From the NCBI GenBank assembly GCA_038150465.1, contig JAYOTP010000015.1, positions 1 to 52,024 on the forward strand: a stretch of DNA of 52,024 nt, read 5' to 3'. Origin of the DNA: RFXV01 sp038150465 (GTDB taxonomy: Bacteria; Bacteroidota; Bacteroidia; Flavobacteriales; Schleiferiaceae). This document shows, piece after piece, positions 7,923 to 14,690 of this stretch. Positions within the stretch are counted from its first letter, which is position 1, and every line of letters begins with the position of its first letter. The notes beneath the pieces are model-generated. The model saw nothing but the letters and a program-made list of their open reading frames with translations. It did not search any database and was not told the origin of the DNA. A program made the translations under genes and the position numbers.

Positions 7923-8288
7923 ATGAAAATACTCGCCACAACCTCTCTGATCCTTTCCGCCTTACTCTTGTCTTCCTGCCAAAAGGAAACCTCAAATGAG
8001 TTTCCCTTTCTGGTCAAGATCGTGAACAGCGACGGAATTCCTTTGTCCAACATCTCCGTGCGTGCAACCGCAGATGTGCCGAATGCCATTCCCAATTTCA
8101 CAGGGCAAACAGATGTGGAGGGTGAAGTGCGCTTTGAGTACGATCGCTTGGCCGTTCTCAAGATCCAGGCCACTCGCGGCAACCCGGTCACTTGGATCGG
8201 TTGTGCATTCATTCGGCTGGAAGAGGGTAAAGAGGTCCAAAAAACCCTTGTCCTTCAGCCTTTCGATCCTTCTGTAGGCGGCTGCTGA
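7923..8288 (+). CDS. Small lipoprotein B of a tandem pair, paralogue of lipoprotein A
   Basis: 121 residues from the ATG at 7923, four bases after the stop of lipoprotein A; an upstream in-frame start would add eleven residues before the signal peptide and overlap gene A. The signal peptide ends LLLSSC (C19) followed by QKE, which resembles the charged residues after cysteine in Bacteroidota surface-lipoprotein export signals. GIPLSNISVRA, TDVEGEVRFEY and WIGCAF align with lipoprotein A, and C94 and C121 (the last residue) are at identical positions. A disulfide between them is plausible. Function unknown. Confidence 0.75.
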   Translation: MKILATTSLILSALLLSSCQKETSNEFPFLVKIVNSDGIPLSNISVRATADVPNAIPNFTGQTDVEGEVRFEYDRLAVLKIQATRGNPVTWIGCAFIRLEEGKEVQKTLVLQPFDPSVGGC

Positions 8289-8289
8289 T

Positions 8290-8634
8290 CTAGAATCCTT
8301 CTTCCCGGAAGTACTCCAGTATCAACTTCTTCATCAAAAGAGATTGTTCACCTGCTTTGAGCATGGGCAGGCTTTCCACCAGTTTATAATGCGGCCAGCC
8401 ATCTTGGTCGAATCCTTGAAATTCATAGTGGCCCAGCGGCTCGAGTAGTCGGCAAATAGCAATGTGCATCAAAGCCATTTTTTCATCTTTTTTGAAGCGC
8501 CTGGGGCCCTGTCCCAGTTCCTGAACACCGATCAGGAAAAGGATACCGTCCAGCTCCAGTGGGTCTCCATCTGAAAAGCGTTCGGAGAGGCGGTTCACCA
8601 ACTGATTCCACTCTTCTGATTCCGTAGATTGCAT
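8290..8634 (-). CDS. Conserved Bacteroidota protein of unknown function
   Basis: 114 residues, with the block DGILFLIGVQELGQGPRRF then KDEKMALMHIAICRLLEPLGHYEF and DGWPHYKLVESLP. I recognise this as a conserved small cytoplasmic protein of Flavobacteriia, but no function is known to me. It is probably all-helical; no signal peptide or membrane segment. The ATG at 8634 is preferred; a TTG at 8640 would overlap a TATCATTG box at 8638-8645 (minus strand) that may be its -7 element. It is divergent from cvpA with a gap of five bases, and its stop lies one base from the stop of lipoprotein B. Confidence 0.72.
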   Translation of the reverse strand: MQSTESEEWNQLVNRLSERFSDGDPLELDGILFLIGVQELGQGPRRFKKDEKMALMHIAICRLLEPLGHYEFQGFDQDGWPHYKLVESLPMLKAGEQSLLMKKLILEYFREEGF

Positions 8635-8639
8635 GCTCA

Positions 8640-9152
8640 ATGATACAGGATTTCTCTTTGGATATGTTGCTGCTGATCCCGGCCTTTTTGGGACTTTGGC
8701 GAGGCTGGCGGCGTGGATTCATTCGGGAAGTGGCTGCTCTTCTTTCTCTCGTTGTCTCGCTGTTCTTGTCCTATCGCTTTCAAGAAACGGTTTATGCTTT
8801 TCTCTATGAGCGCTTTGACGAAAAGGGGGCTCTTGTTCATGCCCTTTCCTTCATTCTTGTTTTTGTGGCTTCGATGATCTCCCTGAATGCCTTGGCCCGT
8901 CTGTTGACCAAGCTGATTGAAAGTGCCCAGTTGGGCACACTTAATCGATTGGCGGGAGGTCTTTTCGGTTGCATCAAATGGTTGATCCTGTCCCTGGTTC
9001 TCGTGCAAGTGGTCTTTCTTTTGAACCAGCGTTTTGATTGGTTCGATTCCCGTGAAGTATTGGAAAAATATCCTGTGCTGGCCTTCTTCCAAAGTTCGGG
9101 GGAATGGCTGTTCAAAGAGGTAGACGAGCTATTGCCCGCCAAAGAGGCTTAA
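8640..9152 (+). CDS. cvpA: CvpA family membrane protein
   Basis: 170 residues with four hydrophobic segments (about 8-27, 32-47, 66-90 and 106-127) and the conserved early motif GLWRGWRRGFIREV. CvpA proteins are inner-membrane proteins needed for colicin V production in E. coli and linked to envelope resistance; the molecular activity is not settled. It starts five bases from the divergent unknown gene, and its TAA shares bases with the convergent pgk stop (TTAA at 9149-9152), leaving no space for a terminator. Confidence 0.85.
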   Translation: MIQDFSLDMLLLIPAFLGLWRGWRRGFIREVAALLSLVVSLFLSYRFQETVYAFLYERFDEKGALVHALSFILVFVASMISLNALARLLTKLIESAQLGTLNRLAGGLFGCIKWLILSLVLVQVVFLLNQRFDWFDSREVLEKYPVLAFFQSSGEWLFKEVDELLPAKEA

Positions 9153-10208
9153 TCCAAGATGGCCTGGATGCCCGGTAGTTCTTTCCCCTCCAAATACTCC
9201 AGCATAGCACCTCCGCCAGTGGACACATAACTCACCTTATCTGCAAAGCCAAATTGTTTGGCCGCGGCAACAGAGTCACCACCGCCCACTAAGCTGAAAG
9301 CTCCATTGGCTGTCGCCTCGACAATGGCCTGGCCCAATTGCCGTGTACCCTCGGAAAAAGAAGACATCTCAAAGACACCCACAGGACCGTTCCAGAGGAT
9401 CACAGACGAGGACAACAGCACCTCTCTGTTCAGCATGCGTGTCTTTGGACCGACATCCAGACCCATCCATTCGTCTCCGATCGCGTTCATATCCGTGACC
9501 TCTGTTTCACTGTCGTTGGCGAATNNNNNNNNNNNNNNNNNNNNNNNNNNNNNNNNNNNNNNNNNNNNNNNNNNNNNNNNNNNNNNNNNNNNNNNNNNNN
9601 NNNNNNNNNNNNNNNNNNNNNNNNCCGATAATGGCTGTCACCGGACGCTTATCACTCTGTAGAACACGACCCACATTTTCGATCTCGGTCGCCATCACGT
9701 GGCCGAAACACTTTTTTTCCGCAAAATGCGCAGCGATCACAGCTGTAGAGGCATGTGCTCTGTGTGCTGTTCCAAAGGCATCATTGACATAGATGTCTCC
9801 AAGCTTGGCCAGTTCGCCGGCAAAAGCCTCATCACCAGTTGTTTCCGCCTTGTGAAAACGCAGGTTTTCCAGCAACAGGATCTGCCCGGGCATCAGCGAA
9901 GAGGCCTTTTCCTCGGCCTCAGAACCAATACAGTCTGAGGAAAACAGGACCTCCCGAGTGAAGACCGCTTCCAGCTTATCGATCAAATGCCGCAGACTGA
10001 ATCGCTCTTCGGGACCGTTCTTGGGCCTTCCCAAATGAGACATGAGCACGGCGCTTCCTCCCTTGTCCAAAATGTGCTGGATCGTCGGGGCCGCCGCCAT
10101 TATGCGCGTGTCGTCTGTTATTTGAAGGTCTTCGTTGAGCGGCACGTTGAAATCCACTCGGATCAGAGCCCTTTGGCCCTTGAAATCCATTTGATCGATT
10201 CGGATCAT
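9149..10208 (-). CDS. pgk: Phosphoglycerate kinase, interrupted by an N gap
   Basis: The N-terminal part (10208 to about 9625) has RVDFNVPLN, SHLGRPKNGPEERFSL, LLENLRFHKAETTGDEAFA and NDAFGTAHRAHASTAVI, which are substrate-binding signatures of PGK, the glycolytic enzyme transferring phosphate from 1,3-bisphosphoglycerate to ADP. The C-terminal part (9524 to 9149) has WNGPVGVFEM and SLVGGGDSVAAAK for nucleotide binding. About 70-90 residues normally lie between the two parts, so the 100-N gap hides more than 100 bp. The frames before and after agree only if the real gap length is a multiple of three. This is not a broken gene, only missing sequence. Confidence 0.95.
9525..9624. other. Scaffold gap of 100 N in pgk
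   Basis: A run of exactly 100 N, a conventional placeholder. The coding frames on both sides and the missing middle of PGK show that the true length is not 100 bp. No duplicated flank was seen here. Confidence 0.99.
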
Positions 10209-10226
10209 TGGTCATCGAATTTGGCG

Positions 10227-10234
10227 CAAAAGTA
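10227..10234 (-). promoter_or_regulatory. -7 promoter box for pgk
   Basis: Minus-strand TACTTTTG, an exact match to TAnnTTTG, 18 nt before the pgk ATG at 10208. It is back to back with the holB box, 16 bp away. Confidence 0.5.
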
Positions 10235-10250
10235 ACGCGCGGAAATTGGC

Positions 10251-10258
10251 GACTTTTG
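10251..10258 (+). promoter_or_regulatory. -7 promoter box for holB
   Basis: GACTTTTG, seven of eight matches to TAnnTTTG, followed by CTGTG and the ATG at 10264. Transcription would begin at or very near the start codon. Confidence 0.4.
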
Positions 10259-10263
10259 CTGTG

Positions 10264-11400
10264 ATGTTCTTCAGAGATGTCCCTGGCCAATCTGAGCTGA
10301 AAAGCCTCTTTCGAACCCTGCATGGATCGGGCAGAGTGCCGCATGCGCTCTTGCTTGCTGAGTCTGGAAGTTCAGGTGCGCTCGCGATGGCGCTCGCCTT
10401 CGCCCGATTGCTGAATTGCAGTGCTCCAAAGGATGGAGAGGGCTGTGGCAGCTGCACTTCTTGTCTACAGTATTCCGGAATGGCCCATCCCGACCTATTG
10501 TTGTCCTTTCCGGTGGTCAAGCCCTCTTCTGATGGCGACTTTCATTCGGAACATCAGCTTCCGGAGTTCCGAAAAGCGGTCTTGAGCGATCCTTTTCTTT
10601 CCCTCTATGACTGGCGCGGACATATGGATCCGGGGAACAAACAGGCCATTATTCCCGTTCGCGAGGCATCCCGTTTGATGCGTTCCTGCACCCTCAAGAA
10701 TTTTGGTGGGGCTTTCCGGGTCGTGCTCATCTGGCAAGCACAGAAAATGAATGCGGAAAGCGGTAACAAACTGCTAAAGCTCATCGAGGAGCCGCCAGAA
10801 GGAACCCTCTTCCTGTTGATCGCTCCCTCTCCGGATGACTTGCTTTCTACCATCGTGAGCCGGTGCCAACTGATCCATGTGCCGCCATTGTCGTCAGAAG
10901 AAATTGCAGATCACCTTATTGTCTCTGGCCAAACAAGCGATCAAAACAAAGCCCAAATGGCTGCTTCACTTGCTGATGGTGACCTGCGCCAGGCCGTTCG
11001 GCTGCTTGATCTCGACGACTCCTTGCTTCAGTATACCGACTGGTTCGTTCAATTGACGCGCATCTGCTATGCCGCACGCTTGACCGACTTGTTGAACTGG
11101 ACTTCCGAGCTGGGAAAATCCACACGCGATGAATTGATCGCTTTTTTTCGATTCAGCGCCCACCTGCTGGAGGAAAGTATTCGCTCACGCTCGGGTTTGG
11201 ACGTTCCCGAATCTCCGGCTCTTGCGCGCACTGGTTTCAAGATGAATGTTTTTTCTCAATTGATGCCATTGAATGGCCTCGAGCAAATGTCGCTTGAAAT
11301 CGGTCGCTCCATCGTGAACGTGCAGCGCAACGTGCACGCAAAGCTGATCTTGTTCAACTTGGGCGTTGAAATGATGCGTGCATTCAAATTGAAAGAATAA
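10264..11400 (+). CDS. holB: DNA polymerase III clamp-loader subunit delta prime
   Basis: 378 residues. The AAA+-like domain has the zinc cysteines C52, C61, C64 and C67 (NCS...GCGSCTSC), then LLKLIEEPPEGTLFLLIA and the sensor-like TIVSRCQLIHVPP, all typical of delta prime and DnaX-type clamp loaders. The Walker A loop is not a functional GxxGxGK(T/S) (AESGSSGALA instead), as expected for non-ATPase delta prime. The ATG at 10264 gives MFFRDVPGQ; six residues upstream would fall in the promoter. It stands alone between divergent pgk and a convergent methyltransferase. Confidence 0.9.
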   Translation: MFFRDVPGQSELKSLFRTLHGSGRVPHALLLAESGSSGALAMALAFARLLNCSAPKDGEGCGSCTSCLQYSGMAHPDLLLSFPVVKPSSDGDFHSEHQLPEFRKAVLSDPFLSLYDWRGHMDPGNKQAIIPVREASRLMRSCTLKNFGGAFRVVLIWQAQKMNAESGNKLLKLIEEPPEGTLFLLIAPSPDDLLSTIVSRCQLIHVPPLSSEEIADHLIVSGQTSDQNKAQMAASLADGDLRQAVRLLDLDDSLLQYTDWFVQLTRICYAARLTDLLNWTSELGKSTRDELIAFFRFSAHLLEESIRSRSGLDVPESPALARTGFKMNVFSQLMPLNGLEQMSLEIGRSIVNVQRNVHAKLILFNLGVEMMRAFKLKE

Positions 11401-11498
11401 TCTTTCAAAAAACAGCGCCACAGAACAGCCTCTGACGCGCTTTCTCGACTTGTTGATGTCGTTATACGCTTCCGATACCGTTCGTTGCACAGCGGGGC

Positions 11499-12392
11499 TT
11501 ATTCGGGTTTTTTCAGCACATAGATGAGACTAGAGGCCTCTCCTGTTCGGATTGCCCGTCGATTGCTCGAATAACCCGTGGTCAATCCCTTCAGTGGCCA
11601 AAGTGGATTTTTTTGATTCTTCGCACTGATCATGCTCACGTAGTACGAATCAAAGGGCATTGGCAAAGTATCCGTCCATTCCAATTTGAATCGATCGGCG
11701 AGTTGATGCATGCTCTTTCGGTCAAAATGCCAAAGGTGTATGGGCACATCCCAAGCCGCCCAGTCCGATCCAAACACCTTTGCATCATGTGCGGCATTAT
11801 TTGGAAGGGCCAGGAACAAGTGCCCTCCTTTTTTCAGTCCGCTTTCAAACTGCGCCATTCGCTCTTCGAGCTCCGACAAATGTTCCAGGACATGCCACAA
11901 AGTGATCACGTCCCAGCGCTCTTTTTCCATCTGCTGCTCATCCGGCGATTGCACCAGTGCGCCAGTGCGCTCCCGTGCTATCTGAGCGGCTTCATCGTTG
12001 ATCTCTACGCCGCTAACCTCCCAGGCATTCTGTTGCATGAAGGCCATGAACGACCCTGCGCCACACCCATAATCCAATAAAGAGCCTGAGGTGCAGAAGG
12101 CCTGGATTTTCCGTAGTTTATCTCTTTGGTTTCGCTTTTGAACTTCAAAATAAATGCGGTCGAACAGCCCTTTTGGCCGATCCGTATGCGATACATATGA
12201 ATCACTCGGATAATACGCGCCCAGATCTTCGTCCGCTGGACGAGGGTTCGTGATCTTAAAAGAACATCCCCTACACTCAACGATCTTGAAGCGCTCATCG
12301 CTCCCCCGCCAATCTCTTGGTTCGATCAGAAAATCCAAGTCCTTCGACCCACAGAGCGGACAATTTTCAATCGCAACTTCCATTTTCTTCAT
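11499..12392 (-). CDS. Zinc-ribbon class I SAM-dependent methyltransferase
   Basis: 297 residues. An N-terminal zinc ribbon has cysteines C11, C14, C40 and C43, followed by a Rossmann methyltransferase with the SAM loop LDYGCGAGSF at 106-115, the acidic GVEIN, and HVLEHLSELEE. This arrangement is frequent in enzymes that modify nucleotide sugars or small metabolites, and the same family is often found beside mnmG in Bacteroidota. The substrate is unknown. Its start overlaps the mnmG stop by ATGA, so it is the last gene of the DUF4175-ybeY-mnmG operon. A downstream in-frame ATG at 12383 is an alternative start. Confidence 0.83.
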   Translation of the reverse strand: MKKMEVAIENCPLCGSKDLDFLIEPRDWRGSDERFKIVECRGCSFKITNPRPADEDLGAYYPSDSYVSHTDRPKGLFDRIYFEVQKRNQRDKLRKIQAFCTSGSLLDYGCGAGSFMAFMQQNAWEVSGVEINDEAAQIARERTGALVQSPDEQQMEKERWDVITLWHVLEHLSELEERMAQFESGLKKGGHLFLALPNNAAHDAKVFGSDWAAWDVPIHLWHFDRKSMHQLADRFKLEWTDTLPMPFDSYYVSMISAKNQKNPLWPLKGLTTGYSSNRRAIRTGEASSLIYVLKKPE

Positions 12393-14257
12393 CGCCCCAA
12401 GTATACAAGCAGAACCTGAATGTCTGATGGAGAAACCCCGGATATTCTGGAAGCTTGTCCTATATTTTCCGGTCTGCGTTCTGCCAGTTTTTGTCGCGCC
12501 TCCATGCTCATTGATCCCAATTTTTGATACTCAAAATCCGTTGGGATCTGCACGTATTCCAGGCGCTTGAGCTTTTCTGCATTCTCTCTTTCGCGTTGAA
12601 TGTAACCGCTGTACTTGGTTTCTATTTCCAGCTGCTGCAACACTTCTTGGTCCCTGGTGATCGACTCGGTTCTGTTTCTGATATCGTTGTTCTCCAACAG
12701 GCTGTGTATTCCTAATTGCGGACGCGACAAGAGGCTGATCGCCTTGACCTTTTGGTCGATCTTTTTCGAACCGGATTTCTCCAATACTTTATTTACCTCA
12801 TTGGGCACCACAGAAAGTCGTTCCCACTCATTCTTGACCTTGCCCAACTGCTCCATTTTTTCTTGCAACCGCTGCCAACGTTCGGGTTTTGCCAGGCCCA
12901 ACTCGTGGGCCAAGGGGGTTAGCCGCTGATCTGCATTGTCCTGTCGCAGCAGGATGCGGAATTCCGCACGCGACGTGAACATCCTATACGGTTCTTCAGT
13001 GCCCTTGGTGATCAAGTCGTCGATCAATACACCGATGTATGCCTCATCTCTTCTTAAAACGACCGCATCTTGACCCTGCACTTTCCTCGCTGCGTTCAAA
13101 CCCGCCATGAGTCCCTGGCCTGCCGCCTCTTCGTAGCCTGTTGTTCCGTTTATCTGCCCTGCAAAAAAGAGCCCTTCAACACTTTTTGTTTCTAAGGAAT
13201 GGGTAAGTTGGGTCGGAGGGAAATAATCGTACTCAATGGCATAGCCAGGGCGAAAGAATCGGGCATTTTCAAAACCCTTGATCTTTCGCAAGGCCTCCTC
13301 CTGTACCTCTTGTGGTAAGCTGGTCGAAAATCCATTCAGATAAACCTCCACTGTATTCCACCCCTCAGGCTCCACAAACAACTGATGACTGTTTTTATCT
13401 GCGAAGCGATCGATCTTGTCCTCAATGCTCGGACAATAGCGCGGACCACTGCTCTTTATCGCCCCGTTGAACATGGGCGATCGATCAAATCCCGATCTTA
13501 GGACGTCGTGCACTTCCTCGCTTGTATGGGCGATCCAACAACACATTTGCTTCTTTGGTAAGGGCTGACGCATGAATGAAAATCCAGCCGGCTGCTCATC
13601 TCCCTGCTGCACTTCGAACTCTTCGTAGTCCAGACTCCGACCGTCCAATCGAGGAGGAGTTCCTGTTTTCATCCGGCCCGATTCGAAGCCAAGTTCGTTC
13701 AGGCACTCCGTTATCCCTGTGGCCGCTCGTTCTCCTGCTCTCCCCCCGCCAGATTGCTTCTCACCAATGTGCATGACACCATTTAGAAAAGTGCCGCTGG
13801 TCAGAACGACGGTCTTCGCAAACACCTTGTTTCCAGAGGAAAGACGAACACCCTCTACACGCTTCGATCGCACCAATAACGACTCTGCTGTTTCCTGCAG
13901 AAAATGTAAATGCTGTATGCCTTCCAGGGCCAATCGCCATTCCTCAGCGAATCGCCATCGGTCATTCTGTGTGCGCGGCGACCACATGGCCGGGCCTTTG
14001 GATCGGTTGAGCATCCTGAATTGGATCATGGTCTTGTCTGAAACAATACCTGACAAACCACCCATAGCGTCCACTTCGCGCAAGATCTGCCCTTTGGCCA
14101 CACCGCCCATGGCCGGGTTGCACGACATCTGACCGATCGTTTGCATGTTCATGGTGACCAATAGGGTTTTGCACCCCATCTGGGCCGCCGCTGCAGCCGC
14201 CTCATTACCCGCGTGGCCCGCGCCCACCACGATCACATCGTATTCTTTATTTCCCAT
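12389..14257 (-). CDS. mnmG: tRNA uridine 5-carboxymethylaminomethyl modification enzyme
   Basis: 622 residues, the normal MnmG (GidA) length. With MnmE it makes cmnm5U at the wobble position of several tRNAs, using FAD, NADH and methylene-THF. The FAD loop VVGAGHAGNEAA is at about 10-21; SCNPAMGGVAKGQ, GRMKTGTPPRLDGRS, AGQINGTTGYEEAAGQG and the C-terminal helical MnmE-interaction region are clear. The start overlaps the end of ybeY by 11 bp, and a parS-like site covers this junction. mnmG lies near the origin in many bacteria. Confidence 0.98.
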   Translation of the reverse strand: MGNKEYDVIVVGAGHAGNEAAAAAAQMGCKTLLVTMNMQTIGQMSCNPAMGGVAKGQILREVDAMGGLSGIVSDKTMIQFRMLNRSKGPAMWSPRTQNDRWRFAEEWRLALEGIQHLHFLQETAESLLVRSKRVEGVRLSSGNKVFAKTVVLTSGTFLNGVMHIGEKQSGGGRAGERAATGITECLNELGFESGRMKTGTPPRLDGRSLDYEEFEVQQGDEQPAGFSFMRQPLPKKQMCCWIAHTSEEVHDVLRSGFDRSPMFNGAIKSSGPRYCPSIEDKIDRFADKNSHQLFVEPEGWNTVEVYLNGFSTSLPQEVQEEALRKIKGFENARFFRPGYAIEYDYFPPTQLTHSLETKSVEGLFFAGQINGTTGYEEAAGQGLMAGLNAARKVQGQDAVVLRRDEAYIGVLIDDLITKGTEEPYRMFTSRAEFRILLRQDNADQRLTPLAHELGLAKPERWQRLQEKMEQLGKVKNEWERLSVVPNEVNKVLEKSGSKKIDQKVKAISLLSRPQLGIHSLLENNDIRNRTESITRDQEVLQQLEIETKYSGYIQRERENAEKLKRLEYVQIPTDFEYQKLGSMSMEARQKLAERRPENIGQASRISGVSPSDIQVLLVYLGR

Positions 14258-14690
14258 GTTCCACGTGAAACATTGCCCAGCTCACCAATGCGTTTTCCTC
14301 CGCCTTTCTCATTTTTTTCTTGTCTGAATCGCTCTTGTCCCGCTCACCCATCATATGAAGAAGGCCATGGGCTGTTACCCTCAATGCCTCTTCATCCTTC
14401 TTGACGCCCATTTCGTCTGCATTTTCTGCGACACGTTCCCAGCTGATATATATTTCCCCTGACAACTGTTTTTTGTTGCTGTAATCGAATGTGATGATGT
14501 CTGTCAGGGTGTCATGGGCCAGATGCTCCTTGTTCAGCCCTAGGAGGAATAGGTCGTCGGTCGCGTGATAATGTATCTCTTTAATTGCGAACCCTTTGGC
14601 ATTGGCTATTTCACTCAGCCACCGAGCTCGTTGCTCTTTTGACCCTGGCCAGAAGTCCTCTTTTCCGTGCCATTCGATCTTACTCCTCAT
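14247..14690 (-). CDS. ybeY: Endoribonuclease YbeY (16S rRNA maturation)
   Basis: 147 residues. YbeY is a metal-dependent RNase for 16S rRNA 3' maturation and ribosome quality control. The motif H108-G-L-L-H112 is present; the third ligand position, histidine in E. coli, is D118 here (GERDKSD), a variant I believe is usual in Bacteroidota. TDIITFDYSNKKQLSGEIYIS is the central conserved strand region. The start overlaps the DUF4175 stop by one base (TAATG), and the last residues MFHVEHGK are written by the parS-like site, which may explain this odd C-terminus. Confidence 0.93.
   Translation of the reverse strand: MRSKIEWHGKEDFWPGSKEQRARWLSEIANAKGFAIKEIHYHATDDLFLLGLNKEHLAHDTLTDIITFDYSNKKQLSGEIYISWERVAENADEMGVKKDEEALRVTAHGLLHMMGERDKSDSDKKKMRKAEENALVSWAMFHVEHGK
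14257..14272. promoter_or_regulatory. parS: parS-like ParB binding site
   Basis: The 16 bases TGTTCCACGTGAAACA (minus strand TGTTTCACGTGGAACA) match the chromosomal parS consensus TGTTnCACGTGnAACA at every fixed position. It lies inside the 3' end of ybeY, where it encodes MFHVEH, and ends at the mnmG start codon. Other CACGTG hexamers in the window (1853, 9696, 34324) lack the flanking bases. Binding by ParB is inferred from sequence only. Confidence 0.8.
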
